Below are positions 18,757-27,083 of a stretch of 64,000 bases of DNA, piece after piece (position 1 is the stretch's first letter; each line of letters opens with the position of its first letter). Both the position numbers and the translations under genes were made by a program. The notes beneath the pieces are model-generated. The model was not told where the DNA came from. It was given only the letters and a program-made list of their open reading frames with translations, and did no database searches. The stretch lies in contig NZ_WVVW01000001.1 in the NCBI RefSeq assembly GCF_009857815.1, positions 868,001 to 932,000 of the forward strand. The letters are read 5' to 3'. This stretch comes from Pseudomaricurvus sp. HS19. GTDB lineage: Bacteria > Pseudomonadota > Gammaproteobacteria > Pseudomonadales > Cellvibrionaceae.

Positions 18757-18777
18757 CTTCCGGGACCAATACTGATT

Positions 18778-19875
18778 ATGAGCATTAACGCCAGGTTTCA
18801 TTTGCAATACCCGGACTTCTCCCTGCAGGCCGACCTGCAACTTCCCGCCACCGGTGTCAGCGTACTGTTCGGTCATTCCGGTTCCGGCAAAACCACCCTG
18901 TTGCGCTGCATCGCCGGTTTACAGCGGGCACAGGAAGGTGAGCTGAGTTTTCGCGGCGAAGTGTGGCAATCCGCCGGTCATTTCCTGCCCACGCATAAGC
19001 GTCCCATCGGCTACGTCTTCCAGGAAGCCAGCCTGCTTTCCCACCTGACAGCGCAAGGCAATCTCGACTACGCCATCAAGCGCGCTCCGGTCGTGGATCA
19101 GCCAATCCAGTTACAACAGGCGATTGAACTGCTGGGCATTGGGCACCTGCTGAAGCGGCGACCGGAGCAGCTCTCCGGTGGCGAGAGGCAACGGGTGGCC
19201 ATTGCCCGGGCCCTGTTGATCCAGCCCCAGCTGTTGTTGATGGACGAACCGCTGGCGGCACTGGACACGGCTCGCAAACTGGAGATCCTGCCCTACCTGG
19301 AGAAGCTGAAAAGGGAACTGAAACTGCCCATCCTCTACGTCACCCATTCACCGGACGAGGTGGCGAAACTGGCAGACTATCTGGTGGCTATGGAGAATGG
19401 CCGCGTGCTCGCCGCAGGGACACTCAGCGACACCCTTGCCAGGCTCGACTTCCCCATCAAGCTCGGCGAAGAGGCCGGTGTTGTGCTGGAAGGTGTGGTC
19501 ACCGAGCTGGATGCCCAATGGCAGCTGGTAAAGGTTCAGTGCCTCGGTGGCCCCGTATGGCTGCGCGACAGCGGCAATGACCTGCACAGCCTGGTGCGGG
19601 TACGAATCCTGGCTCGTGACGTCAGCCTGTCAGCATCCCTGCACAACGACACCAGCATCATCAATGTGCTGCCCGCCGAAGTGACAGACATCAGTGTGGA
19701 TGAGCACGAAGGGCTGGCGCTGGTGAAGCTCAAAATTACCAGCAGCAGTACCGGCACTGATACCGGCAGCAGCAGTTTTCTTATCTCGCGTGTGACACGC
19801 CGCTCGGCACATCTGCTTGGGCTGGAGATCGGCAAGCGGGTGTGGGCACAGATTAAATCTGTTGCTGTGATTTAG
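18778..19875 (+). CDS. modC: ModC, molybdate ABC transporter ATPase
   Basis: 365 aa. The ATPase domain has Walker [10 protein letters not shown] (about 32-40), Q-loop region [13 protein letters not shown], signature [16 protein letters not shown] and Walker [14 protein letters not shown]. The C-terminal third (about 290-365) is a TOBE/Mop domain ([20 protein letters not shown] in a variant form), which senses oxyanion. Twenty-one nt after modB; last gene of the operon. Confidence 0.96.
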   Translation: MSINARFHLQYPDFSLQADLQLPATGVSVLFGHSGSGKTTLLRCIAGLQRAQEGELSFRGEVWQSAGHFLPTHKRPIGYVFQEASLLSHLTAQGNLDYAIKRAPVVDQPIQLQQAIELLGIGHLLKRRPEQLSGGERQRVAIARALLIQPQLLLMDEPLAALDTARKLEILPYLEKLKRELKLPILYVTHSPDEVAKLADYLVAMENGRVLAAGTLSDTLARLDFPIKLGEEAGVVLEGVVTELDAQWQLVKVQCLGGPVWLRDSGNDLHSLVRVRILARDVSLSASLHNDTSIINVLPAEVTDISVDEHEGLALVKLKITSSSTGTDTGSSSFLISRVTRRSAHLLGLEIGKRVWAQIKSVAVI

Positions 19876-19878
19876 TCC

Positions 19879-20295
19879 CTACTCCGGCACAGCAACGTTG
19901 CGGTCCAGCACCCAGCAACGGGGGTTATTGGTAAAACCCAGCGTGCTGTAATAGTCATTGGCCGCTGGCGCTGCCAGCAGGATGATCTTGCACCGCGGCC
20001 CCAGCTGCTGCTGTGAAAGTCTCAACAGCTGCTTGCCAATACCCTGTCTCTGGTAAGCACTGGCCACCGCCAGGTCAGAGAGATAGCAGGCGTAGTGGAA
20101 ATCAGTCAACGATCGCGCCATACCCACCAGCTGCTCTCCCTGCCAGGCAGTAACCACCAGATTACTGCCTGCTATCGCGCCGGCCATACACACCTCATCC
20201 TCAACCGGTCGTCTTTCCCCCAGGGTGGAATCGGTGAGCAGGTTGATAAACTGGTCACTGGCGACCGCGGCATTAACCTTGTATTGAATGTCCAT
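19879..20295 (-). CDS. GNAT-family N-acetyltransferase
   Basis: 138 aa from the ATG at 20295 (MDIQYKVNAAV); the longer in-frame form adds residues unlike the family. The acetyl-CoA-binding A motif is visible as LAVASAYQRQGIGKQLLRLS, followed by ILLAAPAANDYYSTLGF. Substrate unknown. It is convergent with modC, three bases apart from its stop, so shares the end of that region but not its regulation. Confidence 0.85.
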   Translation of the reverse strand: MDIQYKVNAAVASDQFINLLTDSTLGERRPVEDEVCMAGAIAGSNLVVTAWQGEQLVGMARSLTDFHYACYLSDLAVASAYQRQGIGKQLLRLSQQQLGPRCKIILLAAPAANDYYSTLGFTNNPRCWVLDRNVAVPE

Positions 20296-20524
20296 GAAAG
20301 GGATCCACGATGGATTGACGTTGAATCGACCAACAGACACGCTGCGTGGCGGTGCGCCATCATGCCCTGTCGCTACCGAAGGCGTGTTTGTGCAGTATAT
20401 TGGTTAATCAAGTCAGTAGCCCCTGCTTTTACCATCGGCTGTCGGTGTCTGGGCAAACCCGTCACCGGCAAGCCCAGAGATTGCAGCACAACCCTGCAGC
20501 TGAGGCGAGGGAGCGGACAGCGAT

Positions 20525-21544
20525 TTACCTGAACGCATTCTGCAATGACACCAGCATGGGCCGGATGGTGGTTTCGATTTTGGCCCTGCCCACCTTGTGG
20601 GCGATAAACTGCCCCATACCGGTAACTTTCTGGGTGAAGGTGGTATTGCTCAACACCACGTAGCTGCGGTCGTCAGCAGCCTGCTCGATGTAGATCAGGG
20701 TATGCATGGCGTCCAGGGAGTGGCTGATATAGAACTTGCGTTCCGCGATCAGCGCCGAGTTATCCCGCTGCTCCAGCATCCAGTGACGCAGGGAAGTGAT
20801 GCGTTGTCCGTTATCGTTTTCCACCACCAGGAAAAAGTGGTGTTGGTAAGGAGATTTGTCAGTACTTCCCGCTTCCAGCTGCGGATACTCCAGAAAAGCC
20901 TGGTAAAAACCGGGCTCCAGCTTACTGACAACTTGCAGGGGCTGCAGCGAACCCGCCAGGTAATCCCCCGCTGCCACCTGCTTGCCATCGATATCATAGG
21001 ACTCAATGCCGGCCAGTCCCTGTTTTACATAGGCCTCAACGCGACGGGCGAAGAACTCCCGTATGGCGTCGTTCAACGGTTCGAGATCCTTTGGCTCCGC
21101 CCGCAGTTCGGCGGCGGCTTGCTGCAACAATCCCAACTCCGCCGTGTTGACGTTGTAGGTTCCGTCAGCGGACGGATTGCGGAACCAGCGCATATTGATG
21201 TCATCCCCCGCTGCCACCGTAAACGGCTGCAGGGATCGGCGAATGGTCTCCGGACTGCTGACATCAATGGGTAAGGTGAAGGTATCCGGCAGCGGTTGCT
21301 GCAACTGTTGCAGAACCGCCCCCAGGCCGCCGTTAACCTGCGCGGCAAACAGAACCGCAATGGCTGCCGGCTCGGTTTCCAGCGGCGGCATCTCCAGATA
21401 GGTGATCTCCCCCTGCTGCACTTCGCTCCAATCCAGGTTCGGCAGGTTGCTGCGCAAGCTGGCCAAATCCAGTTCCGCCCGGGCCATTGCTGTCCCGCAA
21501 ACCAGAAAAAGTGTGACCAGAACAACGATCCTGTTTCGTGCCAT
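20525..21544 (-). CDS. Secreted hypothetical protein
   Basis: 339 aa from the ATG at 21544, giving a clear signal peptide (MARNRIVVLVTLFLVCGTAM, cleavage near ARA). The mature part is acidic, mixed alpha/beta, without Cys pairs or recognisable catalytic motif; a segment QHHFFLVVENDNGQRITSLR suggests a beta-sandwich. I recognise no family. It is followed by the GNAT gene after 229 bp and preceded by another exported protein gene. No nif promoter is seen. Confidence 0.7.
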   Translation of the reverse strand: MARNRIVVLVTLFLVCGTAMARAELDLASLRSNLPNLDWSEVQQGEITYLEMPPLETEPAAIAVLFAAQVNGGLGAVLQQLQQPLPDTFTLPIDVSSPETIRRSLQPFTVAAGDDINMRWFRNPSADGTYNVNTAELGLLQQAAAELRAEPKDLEPLNDAIREFFARRVEAYVKQGLAGIESYDIDGKQVAAGDYLAGSLQPLQVVSKLEPGFYQAFLEYPQLEAGSTDKSPYQHHFFLVVENDNGQRITSLRHWMLEQRDNSALIAERKFYISHSLDAMHTLIYIEQAADDRSYVVLSNTTFTQKVTGMGQFIAHKVGRAKIETTIRPMLVSLQNAFR

Positions 21545-21681
21545 AGCATCCTGCCTTTCGATTGCGCGGTCATCCGTTGTGGGCAACCACTATAGAATTA
21601 GAATCACGCCACCAGAGGCGGAGGCGAACCCCGGGCCATTCTGTCCCGCCCCCAGGGGTGGTAGTAACGGTTTTTCAGGGC

Positions 21682-22542
21682 TTATTCGAGCGTCCAGCGG
21701 CCGTCTGCGGTCAGGCAAGCCCCAATTTTCTGACTGGAGTCATTCTTGCCATTTTTGGTGAGTTGAATGGCGAGCTCGCGACAGAGCTTTGCACCCTTGT
21801 TAAATTCGCGTTCAACTTCCATAACGATTTTCAGGCTGCGATCGTCATTGTAGTAGACCTGCCTGTCATTCACGGAGGACTGCGCCAGCATCGCGGCCGC
21901 CTTGTTCTCCACCAATTGGTAGTCCTCTTTGGACAGCTCCATACTGGCCGGGAACAAGGTTCTGCCAACACCACTCATCAACTGGAAGGGTGCTTTGAAA
22001 ATTCCGGTCACCAGGCCGGTGACGGCGTTCTCCCCGGCGGAACTGGCAATGGTTTTGGCCTCATCGACGATACCTTCCAGCCGCGTCAGCGTCACCGGTA
22101 AGGAGGCACGGATATTCCCGGTTTCCGTCAGTACGTCAGGTACCAACGCCCGATACCCCTCGGACTCCCGTAAAATCGCCGGCAGTTCCCCGCGAATGGC
22201 CGCAGACTCCTGCAACACCTGTGGAATGGTCTCGGTGCGGGTAGACTGCCACTCCGCCAGAAGGGGGGGGACCGCCTCCCGGGTTGCCTTTACTTCGTCC
22301 AGGATGGGTGGGATCTGCTCCCTGACCAACTCCACCTCCCTCAATATCTCCGGAATCAGGCGGGTGATACTGTCCGCCTGCTCGACCACCGGCTCAATCT
22401 GTGCCGAGGTTTGCTGCAGGCTCTCCATAACCGCCGGCAGGTCGCGCACCAGTGTAAGGATGGCATAGCTCAGGTAGGCCAGTGAAGCCGCCAGGCACAG
22501 CATGGCCAGTGACGAAATCAGCTTGAGAAGATTGGTGTTCAT
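21682..22542 (-). CDS. Membrane-anchored hypothetical protein with long coiled-coil segment
   Basis: 286 aa from the ATG at 22542. One N-terminal membrane helix (about 7-30, ISSLAMLCLAASLAYLSYAI) precedes a periodic region (about 40-170) of repeated I-P-x-x-L/V units such as EQADSITRLIPEILREVELV and IPPILDEVKATREAVPPLLA, reminiscent of MCE/DUF948-like stalks. The C-terminal half is globular. The likely location is the periplasm. Function unknown. It lies 154 bp after modE. Confidence 0.72.
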   Translation of the reverse strand: MNTNLLKLISSLAMLCLAASLAYLSYAILTLVRDLPAVMESLQQTSAQIEPVVEQADSITRLIPEILREVELVREQIPPILDEVKATREAVPPLLAEWQSTRTETIPQVLQESAAIRGELPAILRESEGYRALVPDVLTETGNIRASLPVTLTRLEGIVDEAKTIASSAGENAVTGLVTGIFKAPFQLMSGVGRTLFPASMELSKEDYQLVENKAAAMLAQSSVNDRQVYYNDDRSLKIVMEVEREFNKGAKLCRELAIQLTKNGKNDSSQKIGACLTADGRWTLE

Positions 22543-22695
22543 ATCGAGGCTCGGGTATTGAGGCGCAAAGTTTCTCACGCACTCCACGCTCGCCAGCTTA
22601 GCACCTGCAGCAGCGGTCAACCAATATTGGCGCCACCCGATGGCGGCTGCAGAGCCGAACAACACCGTCAGTATCAAAACAGAATGCGCTGCGGC

Positions 22696-23559
22696 TCAAT
22701 CCGCCAGCAGGATAACGCTGGATGCCTTGAAAAACGCACACACCTCATCGCCTTCGGTCAGGCCCATGGTCCCGACACTGTCATTGGTGATAACCGCGAG
22801 GATGGTTTTGCTGCCGCCAATATCAATAGCCACTTCACAGTTCACCGCCCCCGGGTTGATACGCAGGATGCGCCCCTGCAGGCGGTTGCGGGCGCTGATC
22901 ATCATCTGTGCCGAAGTGCTGAGCATGACCGAGGAAGACTTCACCAGCGCAACAACCACCCTGCCCGGCTCCAGCTGCATCTCCTTGCGACTGGCTTCCG
23001 TGACGATAACGTGGATCTGCTGGGTGTCGCTGATGGCCAGCGTCAGCGCGGCATTCACCGCGCCGGGCTCGACCGAGGTTACGACACCACGGTACTGGTT
23101 GCGGGCACTGGTTTTGATGGTACCAAGTTGCATGAAGCCGGCGACGTCTTCGAGGCTGTGCACTGCCTGGCCAAGTCGCTGCAGATAGGCCTGGTGTTCC
23201 GACTCCATCGCCCGGAAGCCCTGGATCAGTTGCCCGGCGAATGGTGTCAGTCGTGTTCCGCCCCCCTGGCTACCGCCTGCGGAACGCTCCACCAGCGCAG
23301 AAGCAGCCATGTTATTCATGGTGTCAATGCGATCCCAGGCGGTCTTGTAACTGACGCCGATAATGCGGGCGGCACCACTGATGGAACCAGCGGTCTGGAT
23401 CGCCTCCAGCAGCCTCACCTGCTCTGCAGCCAGCTGATTGTGGCCCTGCCCGGCGAGGGTCAGGGAAGCGGACAGCGATGCTGAAGCACCTGTTGCAACG
23501 ATTTGTCCGGTTGCCGGCGGTCTGCCGGCTGGAGTAACGGTAGGTTTTTTCTCTGACAT
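22696..23559 (-). CDS. modE: ModE, molybdate-responsive transcriptional regulator
   Basis: 287 aa from the ATG at 23559. A Gly/Ala/Ser-rich N-terminal extension (1-40) precedes a LysR-like winged helix (AAEQVRLLEAIQTAGSISGA through YKTAWDRIDTMNN, about 44-85). Two Mop/TOBE repeats follow, each with SARN and a GAVN turn (TSARNQYRGVVTSVEPGAVN and ISARNRLQGRILRINPGAVN), which bind molybdate. It should repress the porin-modABC genes through the operator at 15688-15711 when Mo is plentiful. The extension before the HTH is longer than in Escherichia coli ModE. Confidence 0.93.
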   Translation of the reverse strand: MSEKKPTVTPAGRPPATGQIVATGASASLSASLTLAGQGHNQLAAEQVRLLEAIQTAGSISGAARIIGVSYKTAWDRIDTMNNMAASALVERSAGGSQGGGTRLTPFAGQLIQGFRAMESEHQAYLQRLGQAVHSLEDVAGFMQLGTIKTSARNQYRGVVTSVEPGAVNAALTLAISDTQQIHVIVTEASRKEMQLEPGRVVVALVKSSSVMLSTSAQMMISARNRLQGRILRINPGAVNCEVAIDIGGSKTILAVITNDSVGTMGLTEGDEVCAFFKASSVILLAD

Positions 23560-23842
23560 GGGCGAAGCCGTAGTGGCGCAAAAGTGGCGCAAACCTGAAC
23601 TTGGTTGGTATCGACAGCCACTAGGTTACAACAGGCAAGCGGGCAATGACCATTAGCCGATGACCATTAACCGATGCCTGCCTGACAGATGCCCGGGGCT
23701 TAGCGGCTGGATACACGGGGGCTTCGGCGGCTGGCGGACACACCAGCGAAGCCAACCCTGGCATACTGCCTCCCCACGACCACCAGAACCTGCCGCCCCC
23801 CGGTTTACGCCCCGCGGATTACGGGAGCAACGGGGCCGGGCT

Positions 23843-24397
23843 TCAGAACAAAAAGGAACAGCTGCTCAGCTTCTGCTGCAGGGATGTCTTGATATCGTCA
23901 GACAACAGATTGTGGCGTGCCTCCACCGACTCCAGTGTCGCACTCTCGGGCAACGCCAGCCCGCGCAGGCTATTACCACTCACCATCACCTCGAGCAACT
24001 TGCCATTGCTGGCCAGATCCAGATCACTGAGGTCGTTGTCATTGGCAAACAGTACTTCCAGCCTGGGGTTGTGAGTCAGGTCCAGCTCAGCCACATCGTT
24101 CATAAACAGATGCAACTCCATCAGGTTTGGCAGGCCGGAAAGATCCAGCTCCTCCAACTGATTGTTACCGATAAACAGCAGTTCCAGACTGGTGTTCTGG
24201 CTCAGATCAAGCTTGCTGATCTGATTACGGGTCAGGTCCAATTCCCTCAGATTGGTCAGGAACTCGATGCCGCTGACGTCGCGGATACCCTTTTTACGGG
24301 CATTGAGTTCTGTCACCTCTTCGGCCTCTGTGACACCCGTGGCCAGAACCGCAGCCTTGAAAGCATCATCCGCAAAGGCGATATCAATCAGTTTCAT
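23843..24397 (-). CDS. Leucine-rich-repeat protein under a sigma-54/NifA promoter
   Basis: 184 aa, cytoplasmic by lack of a signal. Six to seven LRRs of about 21 residues run from about 55 to 165, with units such as LTNLRELDLTRNQISKLDLS and LPNLMELHLFMNDVAELDLT. The N-terminal 50 residues are helical/acidic, the C-terminus ends SCSFLF. LRRs are protein-binding scaffolds. The gene has a sigma-54 promoter at 24489-24504 and shares the NifA site at 24702-24717 with bfd, so it is probably a nif-regulon protein with unknown partner. Confidence 0.8.
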   Translation of the reverse strand: MKLIDIAFADDAFKAAVLATGVTEAEEVTELNARKKGIRDVSGIEFLTNLRELDLTRNQISKLDLSQNTSLELLFIGNNQLEELDLSGLPNLMELHLFMNDVAELDLTHNPRLEVLFANDNDLSDLDLASNGKLLEVMVSGNSLRGLALPESATLESVEARHNLLSDDIKTSLQQKLSSCSFLF

Positions 24398-24488
24398 AAA
24401 GTGCTCCTCACGTGTGTTAATCCGGAAACAGCGACCAGCGGCTTCCGCAGTTCACTACTGCTGTTCCGATTCAGCGTACACACTGTTT

Positions 24489-24504
24489 TGCAATTTCAGC
24501 GCCA
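24489..24504 (-). promoter_or_regulatory. Sigma-54 promoter of the LRR gene
   Basis: Minus-strand TGGCGCTGAAATTGCA, GG-N10-GC with TTGCA, 92 bp before the LRR start. The nearest NifA-type site is 24702-24717, 198 bp upstream. A hairpin (CCCCGGTA AGC TACCGGGG, 24516-24534) lies just upstream of it. Confidence 0.8.
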
Positions 24505-24701
24505 GCGACACTGCCCCCCGGTAAGCTACCGGGGCGGCATACGAAATCAGGCTCAACAGAATCACATCTGTACAGGCAGCCTCCTGTTTTTAAACTGCTT
24601 TTCGACATTCTCTGCATCACTCCCGACTGCAGCAGGCAGGCAAAGGCCGGGCGGGACGGGCGTGGCAACCGCTGTGGCATTCCCGGACACTGGCCGGAAT
24701 T

Positions 24702-24717
24702 TGTCGCAAGCGCGACA
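24702..24717. promoter_or_regulatory. NifA activator site shared by LRR gene and bfd
   Basis: TGTCGCAAGCGCGACA, TGT-N10-ACA and an almost perfect palindrome, lying between two divergent sigma-54 elements (24489-24504 minus and 24833-24848 plus). Confidence 0.85.
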
Positions 24718-24832
24718 AAGACCCAAATCAAGGACTCCGCAAAGCTGTGTGATTTCCGACACTGTATGCCGGGCTGCCTGCGTAAGTAACTGATTTCCCG
24801 TGCTCTGCTCGCCGAAGAATGTGATTAAAAAG

Positions 24833-24848
24833 CGGCCCGCTCCTTGCA
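24833..24848 (+). promoter_or_regulatory. Sigma-54 promoter of bfd
   Basis: CGGCCCGCTCCTTGCA: GG-N10-GC with TTGCA at -12, weaker at -24. It is 116 bp downstream of the NifA site and 126 bp before the bfd start, leaving a leader of about 115 nt. Confidence 0.75.
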
Positions 24849-24974
24849 ACCTACCCAATGCACAACCTTATGAGTCATGTTGATAACTGCTATCTGTGCT
24901 TGTGATTTCAGGGACCCGGCGTCTTTGATGATCGTAGCAGCAGAGGCATTAGAGAGAGCTGTCGGGAGCCTTGC

Positions 24975-25262
24975 ATGTACATCTGCGTCTGTCACGGAGT
25001 CACTGATCTGCATATAGACCAGGCTGTCACTGAAGGCGCCAGCTGCATGCGAGACCTGCGGGAAAACCTGAAAGTGGCAACGCAGTGCGGTCGCTGTGCC
25101 TCCTGCGCCCGCGATCAACTGCACTCTTCCCTGCAACAGTGTGCCAAAAGCCACGCCAGGGCAGATGCAAGGCAGCAGAACAACATCACTCCCCTGACTC
25201 AGAAGATTGCCGCTACCGCAAGCCTGACTGCCAGTGACAACTTGCAGTTGGCCGGCACCTGA
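24975..25262 (+). CDS. bfd: Bfd-type [2Fe-2S] ferredoxin
   Basis: 95 aa. The Bfd domain occupies residues 1-55 with ligands C4, C6, C38 and C41 (MYICVCHGVT and VATQCGRCASC). Bacterioferritin-associated ferredoxins reduce bacterioferritin iron to release it, and the same fold is the central domain of NifU. The remaining 40 residues are a polar tail not usual in Bfd. The sigma-54 promoter implies iron mobilisation for nitrogenase. No bacterioferritin gene lies nearby. Two hairpins (25261-25278 and 25285-25301) follow the gene. Confidence 0.9.
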   Translation: MYICVCHGVTDLHIDQAVTEGASCMRDLRENLKVATQCGRCASCARDQLHSSLQQCAKSHARADARQQNNITPLTQKIAATASLTASDNLQLAGT

Positions 25263-25284
25263 CACCCGACCCGGTGTCAACGGA

Positions 25285-25301
25285 GGGCGCCACAAGCGCC
25301 C
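25285..25301 (+). terminator. Hairpin after bfd
   Basis: GGGCGC-CACAA-GCGCCC, 23 bp after the bfd stop, immediately preceded by another hairpin (GACACC/GGTGTC, 25261-25278). No U tract follows, so termination is uncertain. Confidence 0.4.
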
Positions 25302-25489
25302 CCCAACCCAGGTCGCACCGACCGCCTGCCCCGGCAGGCCGCCAACAAAAACCGCGACCGGGATGACTGACTATTGATTAACGGAGTTCACCTGTTTAGC
25401 GAGCGCACTGTAGCCAGGCATCACTGTCCCTTGCTGTGAAAAGGGTATTGACCAGCATTACCGTGAACCTGATGACCTAACACTGAGGA

Positions 25490-25975
25490 ATGATTATGCG
25501 CCCTTCTCCGATTCACACCAGCACTGGTGTTGCGGCAGCTGTGCCGCAGGAAGAACACAGCCAGCCACCCGCCACAACTGGCGCCGGCGCCGAAGCCGGT
25601 TACAGCCTCGGCGACGCCGAGATGGATCACAGTCACGACGAGTTCATGCAGCTGGCCCAACAGGCCGCCAGCGCGCAACCCGCCGAGTTTGCGCCGGCGC
25701 TGCAGCAGCTGTTGCAACATACCCAGGAGCACTTCGAGAAAGAAGAGTTGCGTATGCACAGCTCTGATCATCGCCTGCTGAATGAACACCGGGCTGAACA
25801 CCAGCGCATTCTGGGTGACATGGAGCGCTTCTGCCAGCGGGCCCGGGCCGGCCGCAGCACCATGGCCCGGGCCTGGGTTCGGGACAATCTGCTGGATTGG
25901 TTTTCCGCCCATGTTAAAACCATGGACAGCGCGCTGGCAGCGCACCTGACCGATGACAGCAGCGACCACGGGTAA
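25490..25975 (+). CDS. Bacteriohemerythrin (O2-binding)
   Basis: 161 aa. The hemerythrin domain (about 38-155) has the di-iron ligand pattern: H in MDHSHDEF, then HTQEHFEKEE, HRLLNEHRAEH and HVKTMDSALAAHL. A Pro/Ala-rich N-terminal segment (1-37) precedes it; an internal ATG two codons in may be used. It could buffer or sense oxygen near nitrogenase, as proposed for hemerythrins of other aerobic diazotrophs and methanotrophs. It lies 228 bp after bfd in the same direction; I see no sigma-54 element directly before it. Confidence 0.87.
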   Translation: MIMRPSPIHTSTGVAAAVPQEEHSQPPATTGAGAEAGYSLGDAEMDHSHDEFMQLAQQAASAQPAEFAPALQQLLQHTQEHFEKEELRMHSSDHRLLNEHRAEHQRILGDMERFCQRARAGRSTMARAWVRDNLLDWFSAHVKTMDSALAAHLTDDSSDHG

Positions 25976-26147
25976 CCCTCAGATCGGGGAATGTCCTTGG
26001 TCGCCTGTGCCGGGCTATTTTGACCGGCCCCTTGACCGGGCCCCATTCTGCGGGAGTGCACTGACAGGAGCGCACAGGCACAGGCCGGAATAGTTATCCG
26101 GAGGCGCCTCACCCGGTCATAGTCCGGGCGAGGGCTCCACCGAAGGG

Positions 26148-26345
26148 TCAGGATTTGAGACAGGTTGGACAGAAATCCACGTGGTTGTGCAAACCCAGCG
26201 CCTTGTTAAGGGGAGCCTGCGCATTGCCGTACGACCCCAGGTAACGGGTTGCGTCGATCTTGCTTTGCAGGTCAGCACAATTTTTTTCATGCACCTGAAA
26301 GCTGGCAGGTTGGGTAGCAAGAGGTTCCAGGAAATATTCAGCCAT
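26148..26345 (-). CDS. Small 65-aa protein with C-terminal CxxC, unknown
   Basis: 65 aa from the ATG at 26345 (MAEYFLEPLATQPASFQVHE), preceded by AAAAGGAAC as ribosome-binding site. Potential metal ligands are H19, C23, H53, H55, C59 and C62 (HNHVDFCPTC), which look like a small zinc- or iron-binding site. There is no signal or membrane segment. It lies among nif accessory genes, opposite to its neighbours. Family not recognised; coding nature is supported by codon use, ribosome-binding site and motif. Confidence 0.65.
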   Translation of the reverse strand: MAEYFLEPLATQPASFQVHEKNCADLQSKIDATRYLGSYGNAQAPLNKALGLHNHVDFCPTCLKS

Positions 26346-26543
26346 GATTGTGTTCCTTTTGGTTATGGACACCGGCGTTTCACCCTGATCCGGGCAGCGG
26401 GTGTCTATCAACATGAGATGGACTATCACAGTCGATTCACAACGGTTCCGCCCGGCGGCTACGGCGAATCGAATCAGCACTGTGAGTGTTGCCAGATACG
26501 TACCAGCAGTACGCGAACAAAATCGGTTGAGAATTCTGCAGAA

Positions 26544-26556
26544 AATCAATCAGTTA
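26544..26556 (+). promoter_or_regulatory. IHF-like site before the NifX-like gene
   Basis: AATCAATCAGTTA is a full match to WATCAA-N4-TTR. The same sequence recurs at 35914-35926 before the SIR2-like gene. The region 26346-26660 holds this, the FNR box at 26584-26597 and no gene I can support. Confidence 0.55.
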
Positions 26557-26583
26557 GAAAGGACCAATAGAAGCAGCAATTTT

Positions 26584-26597
26584 TTGATCTGTATCAA
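26584..26597 (+). promoter_or_regulatory. FNR/Anr box
   Basis: TTGATCTGTATCAA is a perfect TTGAT-N4-ATCAA palindrome, 64 bp before the NifX-like gene start. It implies low-oxygen activation of the NifX-like/ankyrin genes; it could also affect the divergent 65-aa gene. Confidence 0.8.
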
Positions 26598-26660
26598 GGT
26601 AAATTCTATGACACTGATTTGTGACCCTTCGTCGCAAACGCTACACACCGGAGAGAACCG

Positions 26661-27071
26661 ATGTCCGAATTACTGATCGCCGTCGCCGTTGATCCCAACG
26701 GCCAATTGTCACCCCACGCCGGTCGCGCACGGCACTGGCGGGTCTTCGCGCTGCCATCCAGCGCCTCTATTCCGGAACCTGTGTGGGAGATCGCCCTGAC
26801 ATCCAGCGGCACCCTCCACGAATGGCATGTGCGCGGCGACGGCAACCGCCACCCGCTGCACAGTGTGGACATTGCTATTGCCGGTTCCGCCGGTGACGGC
26901 GTAATACGCCGCCTGGCCGACCGTGAGGTGCAGTTGATTACCACCGCCGAGACCGACCCGATGCTGGCCCTCACCGGCTACCTGCGCGGCGACCTGCCCG
27001 CCGGTGGCGGGCACGACGAGAGCACCTGCCTGGACCCTCACAACCACCAAACCCGTCAAGCCGGTTATTGA
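26661..27071 (+). CDS. NifX/NifB-C-terminal-like cofactor-binding domain protein
   Basis: 136 aa. The start MSELLIAVAVDPNGQLSPHA and the following RARHWRVFALP match the NifX/NafY-type dinitrogenase Fe-Mo cofactor fold, with the usual HFG replaced by HAG. IAIAGSAGDGVIRRLADREV fits the second half. The C-terminal 25 residues are polar and His-rich (six His from 118 to 132), a possible metal-binding tail. Not nifX itself, which is at 12088. Probably a cofactor carrier or regulator; the FNR box upstream suggests low-oxygen expression. Confidence 0.78.
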   Translation: MSELLIAVAVDPNGQLSPHAGRARHWRVFALPSSASIPEPVWEIALTSSGTLHEWHVRGDGNRHPLHSVDIAIAGSAGDGVIRRLADREVQLITTAETDPMLALTGYLRGDLPAGGGHDESTCLDPHNHQTRQAGY

Positions 27072-27083
27072 AAAGGAATCTAC

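Noticed and set aside
25321-25489. Search for a sigma-54 element or FNR box before the hemerythrin gene
   Set aside because: TTGATTAACGGAGT lacks the second half-site and no GG-N10-GC with TTGC was found.
26560-26576. GG-N10-GC match before the NifX-like gene as sigma-54 promoter
   Set aside because: Only the GG and GC dinucleotides match; no TTGC at -12 and no NifA site nearby. The FNR box is the better explanation.
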